Below are positions 56,401 to 63,853 of a DNA stretch of 64,000 bases, in pieces. Within the stretch, counting starts at the first letter, position 1; each line of letters opens with the position of its first letter. Source of the DNA: an uncultured Robinsoniella sp. (lineage in GTDB: Bacteria > Bacillota > Clostridia > Lachnospirales > Lachnospiraceae); assembly GCA_900540475.1 (NCBI GenBank), contig UQGG01000020.1, forward strand, positions 1-64,000. Direction: 5' to 3'. A model generated the notes under the pieces. That model was not told the DNA's origin, ran no database searches, and worked only from the letters and a program-made list of their open reading frames with translations. The translations under genes and the position numbers were made by a program.

Positions 56401-59001
56401 AAAGCAGAACCCGGAGAAACGGTAAACCAGCCGCCGGCAGCCAAAAACCCCATGCCGAATCAGGAAGTAAACAGCCTGAAAGGAACCACATTCACGGCAC
56501 AGGATATTGCAGAAGATCCGGATGGAGATACCATTACCATTACAAAAATCGTTTCAGAGCCGGATTCCTTTATCATTACAGAATTATCGGAGGGCGTCGT
56601 ATCCCTTTATGGCTCCAATAAAGGAACCAGCCGGATGATGGTAAATGTATCAGATGGAAAAAATGTTTCTACAATTGTAGTTCCGATTACGGTAACAGAA
56701 GAAGGCAGTTATGATAAAACGGATTATCTGTCTGACCATGATTATTTAGATCAGGCAAACTCTTCTGTAGGTTACTGGGAAGGAACCGGTGACAAGATCA
56801 AGGTGGATACCAACCAGGATGGCGGTACGATGTCCTTACTGGATGAGAATGGAAAGCGGGTATCCTTTAACAAAGGTTACGGAGCACACTGCACCTCTAC
56901 ATTAATTTTCAATCTTCCGGAAGGCCATAATTATAAGAAATTCGATACTTATTATGGAATTGATGCAAGTAAACCGGCAGTGGCAGCAGTTACCTTTAAG
57001 ATTACCGTAGATGGAACGGTGGTACACACCAGTGATAAAGCTTTACAGTCCACATCTCCAATGGGATTTGCTTCCGTTGACATTTCCGGGGCAAAAACCT
57101 TAAAATTAGAAGCTATTGCAAAAGACGGCAATATCGGAAGTGGACATTCCCAGTGGTCAGGGTGTAAACTGGTCAGCCAGGAGGATCCTTCCAATGTGAC
57201 CGATAAGTCCGTTCTTGAGAAAAAGATTGCTGAAGCAAAGGCAATCAAAGGAGATGAGTATGCACAGGCTTCTTATAAGAATTTATTAGATGCCATTGAT
57301 CGTGCACAGGAAGTCCTGGATGCACAGGATACAGAACAGCTTGAGGTATTCCAGCAGCTGCAGGCATTAAAAGCGGCAGTCAAAGGACTGGAAAAAGCAG
57401 TTCCGGCAGATCAGGTTGCGGTGAGCCTGAAAACACTCAGCCTGGAAGTTGGAGAGGGCAGAAGACTGTACGCAGATGTGACTACGAATGACGGAAAGGC
57501 ATCAAACGATCAGATCACCTGGTCATCCAGCCGCCCGGAAATTGCAGAAGTATCTGCAAACGGCAAGGTAACGGCAGCAGCGCCGGGTAAGACCGTGATT
57601 ACAGCCACATCCACCAGTGGAAAAACAGACAGCTGTACCGTTACGGTAAAGGGCTGCACCTGTGAACTTCAGACACCGGTATTTGCAGATCAGAAAGTTA
57701 CAATACCTTATCTGGAGTCCAGCAGACAGATTGAGCTGAAGGCAAAAGCAGCCCTTACGGGAGACTGCCAGATGCCGGGACATGCAGAGCAGGATATCAC
57801 TTACACCTATGTGATTACCGAAGATCAGGATGGAATTGGAAGTATCAAAGGAAATGTGCTGACAGTTTCCGGTGCTGGAACCGTGAAAGTTACGGTAACC
57901 GCCAGTGTCAATGATAAGACAAGTACAGCGGCTGCGGTATTCACCATCACTAAGGAAGAGGCTCCAATCCCTGAAAAGTACACGGCAGCATTTACAGGCG
58001 GTGAAGGAGCAGAAGGAACGGCTCCGTCAGCAGTACAGGCAGAGGCACAGACGAAGATCACCCTGCCGAAAAATACATTTACAAAGAACGGCTATCTGTT
58101 TATCGGATGGTCTGACGGAACCATGGTTTATCAGGCAGACACCCAGTATACTATGCCAGATAGAAACATCACATTTACGGCACAGTGGCAGAAAAAAGAA
58201 GAGCCGAAACCTGTAACATATAAGTTGACATTTGATGCCAGAGGCGGAAAAGTAAGTCCGGCTTCTATAACAGTCACACAGGGAACCGTTTATGGAACGC
58301 TTCCGGTACCAACCAGATCCGGTTACAGCTTTAACGGCTGGTTTACCGCAGTATCAGGCGGAACACAGATCAAGGCAGGTCAGGTATGCAGCCTGAAAGC
58401 CAATACAACCGTGTATGCCCAGTGGACACAGCTCACACTGAAAAAGCCTGCAAAACCAACCGGCGTAAAAGCTTCCAAAAATAAATCAGGAAGCATCCGC
58501 ATCAGCTGGAAGAAAGCATCCAATGCAACTGGTTATATCGTATATCGGTATAACAGCAGTTCAAAGAAGTGGAGTAAAATTAAAACCACAAAAGACACCA
58601 GCTATGTGAACACCGGATTAAAATCAGGTACAGATTATAAATACAAGGTAAAAGCTTACAGCCAGCTTGGAAAAGAAAAGAAGTACAGCTCTTATTCTTC
58701 TGTAATGAAGACCTCGACGGCGCCTGCAAAACCGCGTCTGATTCAGGCAAAGAAAGCAGGAAAAGGAAAAGTAGCTTTGAAGTGGAATAAAAAGTCAGGT
58801 ACGGATGGATTTGTAATTTATATGAAAACCAATAATGGAGATTACAAAAAGATTGCATCCAAATCGGCTAAGACTTTATCTTACACCAAAACCGGACTGA
58901 AGAAAGGCAGAAGCTACCGGTTTAGAATAAGAGCGTATCATAAGGTTGGAAATAAAAAGATCTATAGTTCTTATTCAGGAAGTAAAAGAGTAAAATTCTA
59001 A
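50416..59001 (+). CDS. Giant secreted sialidase with SGNH esterase and many binding modules
   Basis: About 2861 residues from the ATG at 50416 (GAGGA 6 nt upstream; an in-frame ATG at 50410 abuts that site). Approximate order: signal peptide (to 38); Glu/Thr-rich repeats (50-137); LamG/concanavalin-like (175-375); degenerate SGNH-like (380-577); FN3-like (584-677); SGNH hydrolase with GDSITHG, GTND and DNVHPNG (690-910); CxC module 1 (1027-1130); second LamG-like (1157-1314); GH33 sialidase (1334-1794) with HRIPS and four Asp boxes (SFDNGKNW, YSDDDGETW, YSDDYGVTW, STDSGTTW); CxC module 2 (1900-1997); cadherin-like (2006-2097); NPCBM (2100-2257); FIVAR (2262-2330); BIG2 (2336-2414); CxC module 3 (2416-2517); two InlB-type repeats (2522-2674); two FN3 (2677-2863). 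No LPXTG anchor. It probably removes and de-O-acetylates sialic acids on mucin. Confidence 0.92.
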   Translation: MKRGNKDSMKKKISRYLSVMICICMVFQTAYLPVQAGSDSLNGIQIQAEGQNKAEQVVETGSEAQVQKEAPSETTIQTETEIQTESEEAPESEVQTESEEARETEVQTESEAATETEVQTETEAVKESEAQSKKSAAPLETTGNLLEDVRRQAQTDFAGGVNADAQAVDLNLSDRTFDGTAAGAIDYTSEENGGADSPYLKVPNNLRTNDIGGSIIFKFKTNTSGVIFGAGSSGADDGNNMVFGINDAGELRAYFRNDKSNGLKANLSVNSVNLKDNKWHTIAVSFHSGQAEDTYVVIDGSDNIYPSGWWSSWNPGFNKNVNNNQTPYTNFSIGGGIYNAAPFYSLGNFNGKIDFVTVTDQSFTVTQLKEMTQKAPDLNDFSVMQAAGTANTWLMTGSDTAVPKFDQVGPVKNYVGFFEDNLRAGGTYVERSRFVFNTAQAGFTISELNSKYDKLIDQYGPKAVGIMVDRSDYEKGEFGKEAFKADLRTLLDRLYEDQRIPFIITPVPSLSDEDNALISIYTEAIKEEAAVKETVVVDITGLDASYLDPGNYLTALGHQEIANTIKTTLGIGHTTAYTGFELPVNPTLLKVDASPSVQVKADQIQVNAPEGYTDLDWSYELSYDGQVISREQAAAPFTITGLKTGTEYVLRMTSNEGDRKRQLRDVRFTAAENGKAQALSHEDGNVNTIEDLTNLLNSQEPVTYLFMGDSITHGVLTNGYDNVPELFEKYLKEQGRQQDVVINTGVSNATVSTTLDQIDRRLNQFHPDVVMVMLGTNDASSRGEVAGSGASGFTVEEFKNNYKELVRDIYQNNPGSYIVLRVPCDMNPDEPRKNYKEYFNAIYDVEQDMKAEIEGIKITVIDHLKNWTAYGENVRNDFLNTGSNGWLVDNVHPNGRGNMAMFQQILKETGLYKNDSAVSNYSYKFSDWADSSSIAAEVTFDGTKKEASFDPSALVAYENGMQDVTVSITDVNGVTISKTSNYGSEGMKIKVPEDFIPYAAKVTGTDAKNHKEITFAATLKMTGDPECTCEISNLVFADRELVIPQDKDSMEISLEASGDIIGDCKAEGHSSKTITYVFEKAEDQQNIGTIRQNKLTVSKAGTMKVRVNALVPGTVASAEKTAVFTVKKEGQDPAVLFQKSEVKIANGVPTSQVDYTGALDKLKGLTQGTVTARFKKTETGLMSLFSVSNNTQNATHTHVYVNDGTVGYEVRNNNTNVNVASSSVNNMTRDEWHTVTYVFAPAGTSVYFDGERVINNTDTGFVSSSQGVNTVDLGKTQRSGGGNQYPFTGSISYIEVRSDLLTQEQITDIHKVTLREEKEAELPKDAFKSEDQQLFYNGYKGSASHRIPSLLTTRNGVVLAAIDKRQSGPGDQGNIDTAIRRSFDNGKNWTDGQTIINLPAGQQQHSLTIDAAMVEDEVNGRVFLLVDMFPESKAAMDTSLLEKGSGYKQVGDKSYCILRDYESVLNTTHNYTKTYTIREHGEVWLEGAEEADARPTDYTVPDFSTGELFKDDKPAGNIFLYTGSNAGELKVVRNMRIWSTYSDDDGETWSKPVDLTPMIKEDWMLFCGTGPGVGIQVKKGEHAGRLIVPIYVANQNWTSAQAATSIYSDDYGVTWQRTQMSPLEAAGTDLSTMNNGGAILTESQIVEMNDGTLIQFCRNVSGSLKYSISTDSGTTWGEPVRDTGVPEVYCQLTATHYPEKIDGKEAIILANPNGPARNNGMARIGLYNPEDKTFEWKYSQLVKSGSYAYSCLSVLPDGNIGLFYEGDNQTMEYTSFNVEWIKANLTVPMKEPVIENVAMEKSDNQIEFTVDFDSYMIKTGNPVLKFNMDGVPKEAVYVSGNTTKQFVFRYTGNTQITTGLTVTNVGVTAADTDSEIGNALCMLPLESEFKFAPDGTPECTCKIEDIGLLPEEIMIPAKVDEYTAELTGTMKESTCAKEGHTFRPVYTYTVADAGETGAVITGSKLKVSGAGVVKINVAAELNGKTGNADCTITVTKAEPGETVNQPPAAKNPMPNQEVNSLKGTTFTAQDIAEDPDGDTITITKIVSEPDSFIITELSEGVVSLYGSNKGTSRMMVNVSDGKNVSTIVVPITVTEEGSYDKTDYLSDHDYLDQANSSVGYWEGTGDKIKVDTNQDGGTMSLLDENGKRVSFNKGYGAHCTSTLIFNLPEGHNYKKFDTYYGIDASKPAVAAVTFKITVDGTVVHTSDKALQSTSPMGFASVDISGAKTLKLEAIAKDGNIGSGHSQWSGCKLVSQEDPSNVTDKSVLEKKIAEAKAIKGDEYAQASYKNLLDAIDRAQEVLDAQDTEQLEVFQQLQALKAAVKGLEKAVPADQVAVSLKTLSLEVGEGRRLYADVTTNDGKASNDQITWSSSRPEIAEVSANGKVTAAAPGKTVITATSTSGKTDSCTVTVKGCTCELQTPVFADQKVTIPYLESSRQIELKAKAALTGDCQMPGHAEQDITYTYVITEDQDGIGSIKGNVLTVSGAGTVKVTVTASVNDKTSTAAAVFTITKEEAPIPEKYTAAFTGGEGAEGTAPSAVQAEAQTKITLPKNTFTKNGYLFIGWSDGTMVYQADTQYTMPDRNITFTAQWQKKEEPKPVTYKLTFDARGGKVSPASITVTQGTVYGTLPVPTRSGYSFNGWFTAVSGGTQIKAGQVCSLKANTTVYAQWTQLTLKKPAKPTGVKASKNKSGSIRISWKKASNATGYIVYRYNSSSKKWSKIKTTKDTSYVNTGLKSGTDYKYKVKAYSQLGKEKKYSSYSSVMKTSTAPAKPRLIQAKKAGKGKVALKWNKKSGTDGFVIYMKTNNGDYKKIASKSAKTLSYTKTGLKKGRSYRFRIRAYHKVGNKKIYSSYSGSKRVKF

Positions 59002-59006
59002 GTATC

Positions 59007-59034
59007 AGGAGCGGACCCACTGTGGTCCGCTTCC
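59007..59034 (+). terminator. Strong hairpin after the sialidase gene
   Basis: AGGAGCGGACC pairs with GGTCCGCTTCCT around a 6-nt loop. A T-run is lacking, so it may be a weak terminator or message-protecting hairpin. Confidence 0.45.
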
Positions 59035-59204
59035 TGCCGTTTGGGTGAAAAATACAGTTTCTCTAATACCGGCAATTCTAAAATAATGCAAATTGAAACA
59101 GGTTAGATCTATTGTTTATGTATGAATGGACTATTAATGCTGCTGTACCTAAAAAAGGGTATGGCAGCTTTCTTTATTAATATGATAAAATATTTTAAAT
59201 TACT

Positions 59205-59234
59205 TGAAGGTTTTTTCAGGGGCGTTACGTCTAA
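59205..59234 (+). promoter_or_regulatory. Probable self-recognised ECF promoter
   Basis: TGAAGGTTTTTT followed after 11 bp by CGTCTAA resembles SigV-like promoters (TGAAAC...CGT(A/C)T). It lies 50 bp before the sigma factor gene, as expected of an autoregulated ECF sigma. Confidence 0.5.
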
Positions 59235-59283
59235 TGAGTGTAAGACATTAAAGATTGGCCAATCTAAGCGGGGAGGTAAGACG

Positions 59284-59817
59284 TTGGATGTTCTAATTAA
59301 AAAAGCACGCAGGAAGGATCCCGATGCATTTGTTGCGTTAATGGAACTGAATATGCAGAATATGTACAAAGTGGCAAAAGCATATCTGAACAATGATGAA
59401 GATGTTGCAGATGCCATACAGGATACCATATTAAGCTGTTTTGAAAAAATAGTAGATTTGAAACAGAACAAATATTTCAGAACCTGGATGATTCGTATTC
59501 TGATCAATAAATGTAAAGATATATTGCGTAAGAAAAAAGGAATGCTGCTTACGGATGAGGTGCCGGAAATTCCGGTATGGGACCAGGAGTACAGCAATAT
59601 GGAGTGGAATGAACTAATCAAAGATATGGATGAAAAGTACCGCATGGTCCTGTTGCTCTATTATCTGGAAGGGTTTAATACCAGAGAGATAGCGGCAATT
59701 CTGGACATGAATGAGAAGACGGTACAAACGAGACTGGCAAGAGGAAGAAAATTATTTTCCACAGAGTATTTAAAACAAGGAGGACAATTGCATGAACCGA
59801 CAGGAACAAGAATTTAA
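59284..59817 (+). CDS. ECF sigma factor
   Basis: 177 residues from TTG at 59284, seven bases after GGAGG; longer frames upstream read through the promoter. Region 2 is DPDAFVALMELNMQNMYKVA and AIQDTILSCFEKI; region 4 is YYLEGFNTREIAAILDMNEK and TVQTRLARGRKLF. The class is the SigV-like group that pairs with DUF4179 or RsiV-type anti-sigma factors. It overlaps that gene by 26 bp. It should direct its own promoter and cell-envelope stress genes. Confidence 0.92.
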   Translation: MDVLIKKARRKDPDAFVALMELNMQNMYKVAKAYLNNDEDVADAIQDTILSCFEKIVDLKQNKYFRTWMIRILINKCKDILRKKKGMLLTDEVPEIPVWDQEYSNMEWNELIKDMDEKYRMVLLLYYLEGFNTREIAAILDMNEKTVQTRLARGRKLFSTEYLKQGGQLHEPTGTRI

Positions 59818-61276
59818 GGATAAATTAAACGAAGAAATTCAGATACCTAAAGTAGTAAAAAATAAGGCAGATGAGGCATTTCAGACCATAAAGAGCAGCA
59901 AAAGCAAGGCAAGAGATACCAGAAGTATCCGGAAAAAAATCCTGGTGGCAGGGGGCAGTGTTGCAGCGGTATTTGCAGCATTCTTTGTATTTGGCATGGC
60001 GAATCCGGTTATGGCAAGCCAGCTTCCGATCATTGGCCATATATTTGAACAGATTCAGGAAAACTATAGTTATCCGGGAGATTTCAGCTCAGTAGCAGAG
60101 ACATTAGGCGGAAATTCCAAGGAAAATCCCGATGGACAGACGGCAGTGGCAGATGATAAAGAGGCAGCAGCGGATCAGGCAAATGGTAATGAAGAAGCAG
60201 GCAATCAGGTAAATAATAAGGAAGAAGCAGGGAATCAGGCAGATGATGCATCGAAACAAAAAGAAACGGAGCTGGCTAATCCAGCCCTCTATTCCAAGAC
60301 CGTAGATGGTGTTACCATGACCTTATCGGAATTATACTGTAATGACCAGGCAGTGTATATGACACTTGAACTGACCAGCGAGAAAGCTTTTCCGGTTTCA
60401 GAAATTTTTGCAGACAGTGAAACTAACCAGCCGATCATCAGCTTTTTAACCAGTGAAAAATACAGTTTCAATGAACAGGCACAGGAGCAGCTCTATTACC
60501 TGGAGGGAAAATTTGTGGATGATTATACATATGCAGGCATCATCCGCATTGACTACAAACAGGCAGCCAAGGTAGTATCGGATGAAGCTCTTCAGGAATA
60601 TAATGATGCTTATCAGGCAGCGGAAGCAGCAGGCAAAGATCCGATGAAAGAGGACATTCAACTGGATGTTCAGAATCTGGAAATTCCGGATAATTTCAAA
60701 CTAAATTTGGACATTAAGAAGATTATTACAGACAAGGCAAACCCGGATGTATGGGATTCCGGCTATACGGAAGATGAAATGGTTGCCATGTCGGATGAAG
60801 AGTGGAAAAGCGTAATGAACCAGCAGCCGGCAGAATGGAATCAGTTCCCCAACGAGCATCAAAATATCTGGTGGAATGGATCCTGGAACTTTGATCTGGA
60901 TATAAATGTTGACCGAAGCAGAACAAATGTGATCGAAATTAATACTGAAAATGAAAATGGCGTAGGAATTAAATCTGTTGAAATTACTCCATTTGAATTA
61001 AAAGTAAATCAATTAAATGAAGGTAGCACAAAAGCTGCAGACACATTCCCGGTAGTACTGGATGCCAGTGGAAAAATGCTGCCCTATGGAAACAGCAGCA
61101 ATGTTACGGACTATGCAGTTTACGGAGCAGATATTTCAAAATTAGATATCTATTTATGTGATTACATAGAGTACATGGATGAGATTAAAGGCCATAAGAC
61201 AGAAGATAATTTCAAACAGATTTTAGATGAAAGAGCCATTTATCACACAACCGTAGAAACAGGGATTACCCAATAA
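59792..61276 (+). CDS. DUF4179 membrane anti-sigma factor
   Basis: 494 residues. The N-terminal ~45 residues are cytoplasmic and would bind the sigma factor; residues about 52-70 (ILVAGGSVAAVFAAFFVFGM) span the membrane. NPVMASQLPIIGHIFEQIQE is the DUF4179 signature just outside. Residues about 105-155 are a low-complexity Asn/Ala/Glu/Gln linker with repeats of EEAGNQ. The rest is a beta-rich extracellular domain that probably senses envelope stress. The 26-bp overlap with the sigma gene supports coupled synthesis. Confidence 0.87.
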   Translation: MNRQEQEFKDKLNEEIQIPKVVKNKADEAFQTIKSSKSKARDTRSIRKKILVAGGSVAAVFAAFFVFGMANPVMASQLPIIGHIFEQIQENYSYPGDFSSVAETLGGNSKENPDGQTAVADDKEAAADQANGNEEAGNQVNNKEEAGNQADDASKQKETELANPALYSKTVDGVTMTLSELYCNDQAVYMTLELTSEKAFPVSEIFADSETNQPIISFLTSEKYSFNEQAQEQLYYLEGKFVDDYTYAGIIRIDYKQAAKVVSDEALQEYNDAYQAAEAAGKDPMKEDIQLDVQNLEIPDNFKLNLDIKKIITDKANPDVWDSGYTEDEMVAMSDEEWKSVMNQQPAEWNQFPNEHQNIWWNGSWNFDLDINVDRSRTNVIEINTENENGVGIKSVEITPFELKVNQLNEGSTKAADTFPVVLDASGKMLPYGNSSNVTDYAVYGADISKLDIYLCDYIEYMDEIKGHKTEDNFKQILDERAIYHTTVETGITQ

Positions 61277-61341
61277 TCCACAATTAGTCAGCTCATTTTG
61301 CATCAGGCTTGCAAATAACTCCGTAAACGGGAAAACGTGTA

Positions 61342-61370
61342 TTGACATGAAATCATTTTACAGCTAAGAT
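61342..61370 (+). promoter_or_regulatory. Promoter of guaA
   Basis: TTGACA (61342-61347), 17 bp, TAAGAT (61365-61370). The leader is only about 25 nt, so no purine riboswitch fits between this promoter and the ATG. Confidence 0.7.
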
Positions 61371-61400
61371 ATTTCTATACCATACGGAGGAGGAACAATA

Positions 61401-62708
61401 ATGAAGCAAGACATGATTGTAATTTTAGATTTAGGCAGTACGGAAAATACGGTGTTAGCCAGGGCGATTCGTGACCTTGGGGTATATAGCGAGATTTACC
61501 CGCATGATATTACACAGGCGGAACTGAAGGAATTGCCAAATGTAAAGGGAATTATTATAAATGGCGGACCTAACCATATCGTTGATGGCGTTCGTATCGA
61601 TGTATTGCCGGAAATCTATGAAGCAGGATATCCTGTCATGGCTGCAGGACATGAGCTGGCAAAATGTGAAGTGTCCCTGAATGAGTGGCCCGAGGACGAA
61701 GAAGCATTAAAAGAAGGACTGAAACCATTCGTATTTGATACCTGCCATGCGGAAACAAACTGGAATATGAAGAATTTCGTAGAAGACCAGATTGAACTTG
61801 TGAAACGCCAGGTTGGAGATAAGAAGGTACTCCTTGCATTGTCCGGTGGAGTAGACAGTTCTGTAGTTGCAGCTTTGTTATTAAAAGCAATTGGAGATCA
61901 GCTGGTCTGCGTACATGTAAATCATGGTCTTATGCGTAAGGGAGAATCGGAAAGCGTAGTAGAAGTATTTAAAAATCAGCTGAATGCAAATCTGGTCTAT
62001 GTTGATGCCAGCGAACGTTTCCTGAATAAACTGGAAAACGTAAGTGATCCCGAGCAGAAAAGAAAGATTATCGGTTCAGAGTTTATCCGTGTATTTGAAG
62101 AGGAAGCACGTAAACTGGAAGGAATAGATTTCTTAGGCCAGGGAACAATCTACCCGGATATTGTAGAAAGCGGTACGAAGACAGCGAAGATGGTAAAATC
62201 CCATCACAATGTAGGCGGACTTCCGGAAGATATGAAGTTTGGTTTAGTAGAACCGTTAAAACAGCTCTTTAAAGACGAAGTAAGAGCCTGTGGATTAGAA
62301 CTGGGCCTGCCGGACGGCATGGTATTCCGTCAGCCTTTCCCGGGACCGGGATTAGGTGTAAGATGTCTTGGCGCAATTACCAGAGAGCGTCTGGAAGCAG
62401 TACGGGAATCCGATGCAATTCTCCGGGAAGAATTCGAAACAGCCGGTCTGGACAAGACCGTATGGCAGTATTTTACAGTTGTTCCTGACTTCAAATCAGT
62501 TGGTGTAAGAGACAATGCAAGATGCTTTGAATATCCGGTCATCATTCGTGCAGTCAATACCATTGATGCAATGAGTGCTACCATTGAACAGGTAGACTGG
62601 CAGGTATTGCTGAAGATCACGGACAGAATATTAAAAGAAGTGAAGAATGTAAATCGTGTTTGCTATGATATGAGTCCGAAGCCTACGGCTACGATTGAGT
62701 GGGAATAG
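61401..62708 (+). CDS. guaA: GMP synthase with reduced, non-catalytic glutaminase domain
   Basis: 435 residues where about 510-525 is usual. The ATP-pyrophosphatase half is intact: LSGGVDSSVVAALL (P-loop near residue 147), LRKGESESVVEVF, then the dimerisation domain with FPGPGLGVRCLGAITRERLE to SPKPTATIEWE. The N-terminal glutaminase keeps its first strands (VILDLGSTENTVLARAIRDL, IIINGGPN). It then reads PVMAAGHELAKCEV where GICYG, the Cys nucleophile, should be, and jumps straight to the linker (FVFDTCHAETNWNM). About 85 residues, including the catalytic His-Glu pair, are missing. It probably uses free ammonia or a separate amidotransferase. GGAGGAGG precedes the ATG. Confidence 0.9.
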   Translation: MKQDMIVILDLGSTENTVLARAIRDLGVYSEIYPHDITQAELKELPNVKGIIINGGPNHIVDGVRIDVLPEIYEAGYPVMAAGHELAKCEVSLNEWPEDEEALKEGLKPFVFDTCHAETNWNMKNFVEDQIELVKRQVGDKKVLLALSGGVDSSVVAALLLKAIGDQLVCVHVNHGLMRKGESESVVEVFKNQLNANLVYVDASERFLNKLENVSDPEQKRKIIGSEFIRVFEEEARKLEGIDFLGQGTIYPDIVESGTKTAKMVKSHHNVGGLPEDMKFGLVEPLKQLFKDEVRACGLELGLPDGMVFRQPFPGPGLGVRCLGAITRERLEAVRESDAILREEFETAGLDKTVWQYFTVVPDFKSVGVRDNARCFEYPVIIRAVNTIDAMSATIEQVDWQVLLKITDRILKEVKNVNRVCYDMSPKPTATIEWE

Positions 62709-62825
62709 ACTAAGAGGATAGCGAAAACCCGTATGAACACTAGGTTTGGACCTCGTTACTTCCTGTGTGATACTATACTTATTAGCTAGTACCTCCCGTT
62801 ATAATAAAGCAAAAGAGAAAAAAAT

Positions 62826-62862
62826 GCTCTGCTGAACGACAAATTCAGCAGGGCGTTTTTTG
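62826..62862. terminator. Bidirectional terminator between guaA and the minus-strand gene
   Basis: GCTCTGCTGAA pairs with TTCAGCAGGGC (one G-T pair), with a T-run on the plus side and a run of A before it that serves the minus strand. Confidence 0.85.
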
Positions 62863-62863
62863 A

Positions 62864-63652
62864 TTACTTTTTTTGTTCATATGTAGCTTTAATAAGGCTT
62901 AGGGAATTTTGGGAGATGCGATTGCTTTCCTCGTCCACTTCAATTTCATCGGGTATACATTCGCACAAAATACCTAATAATTTTTCGCTCATTACTTTTC
63001 TGCCCAACACAGGAAGAAAATAGTCTTTAAGATTTAGAGTCACTGTTTTTCCAGTTTCTTTATCAACACCTTGTAATTCAAGCTCCATATTAACATCCAT
63101 TCTTGCACCACCGTAACCATTGTAATAGCACGATGAATCCCTATGTCGATAATTTATTCTTCCTTTTATCCCTTGGACATATTCATGTTGTCCTTTTTGC
63201 CAATGAATTTTACATTTTTTTAATAGCATCTCAATTACCTCCTCGAAGTTCTCTCCACTGCACAGACACCTCTTGTTTACAGTATCATCACAAGTTGTCA
63301 GCCAGTTAAGTTTCCACTGAAAGTATTCGACATGAGTGATGCCGACAGCCTTTAGCTCCTTCTTGCGCAACAGACTTTCAATCATGAACTGGTCAACAAA
63401 TACATACTTGAAAACATCCCCACGGGCATGGGTAGGAAAATAGTTATTTTCGTTGTAACGCACAGTAGTATTGTCAGAGGCATTTGTCTTACTAGGGTTA
63501 CGCTCAAGCTGGAATAGGTTGATTACACAGGGGTTATCCTTGTCCCGCCAGAAAATGGTCATCATGATATACTCGACGTATCTGGGTGCATCCAGCCGAT
63601 AGCTAATCCAATCTATTTTTGTGTCATACCACAAAAAAGTGCGAATTTTCAT
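62864..63652 (-). CDS. Uncharacterised protein, 262 residues
   Basis: Not recognised. It starts MKIRTFLWYDTKIDWISYRL and contains CLCSGENFEEVIEML and KGRINYRHRDSSCYYNGYGG. It lacks a signal peptide and membrane helices. Cysteines are scattered without a clear metal motif. The sequence is rich in aromatic and charged residues, as in many small accessory genes of Lachnospiraceae. It has its own terminator downstream, shared with guaA. It may belong to a mobile or defence island beyond the window, but nothing here shows that. Confidence 0.6.
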   Translation of the reverse strand: MKIRTFLWYDTKIDWISYRLDAPRYVEYIMMTIFWRDKDNPCVINLFQLERNPSKTNASDNTTVRYNENNYFPTHARGDVFKYVFVDQFMIESLLRKKELKAVGITHVEYFQWKLNWLTTCDDTVNKRCLCSGENFEEVIEMLLKKCKIHWQKGQHEYVQGIKGRINYRHRDSSCYYNGYGGARMDVNMELELQGVDKETGKTVTLNLKDYFLPVLGRKVMSEKLLGILCECIPDEIEVDEESNRISQNSLSLIKATYEQKK

Positions 63653-63853
63653 AATTTATCGTCTATTGTTATCTGCTTCCCCGCCGTTAAGAATAATATA
63701 GCGTAAAAAAGCAAAAGATGCAAATGAAAAATTAACAAAATATTGAAATAAACACTTTTAATAATGTATACTATGAATAATGAAAAATATAAATGAATAA
63801 CAAAAGTCGGATGATTGAATGAACTTTATATTATAATAAAAAAGGAGAGATCT

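Noticed and set aside
61310..61400. Purine riboswitch before guaA
   Set aside because: The promoter leaves only about 25 nt of leader.
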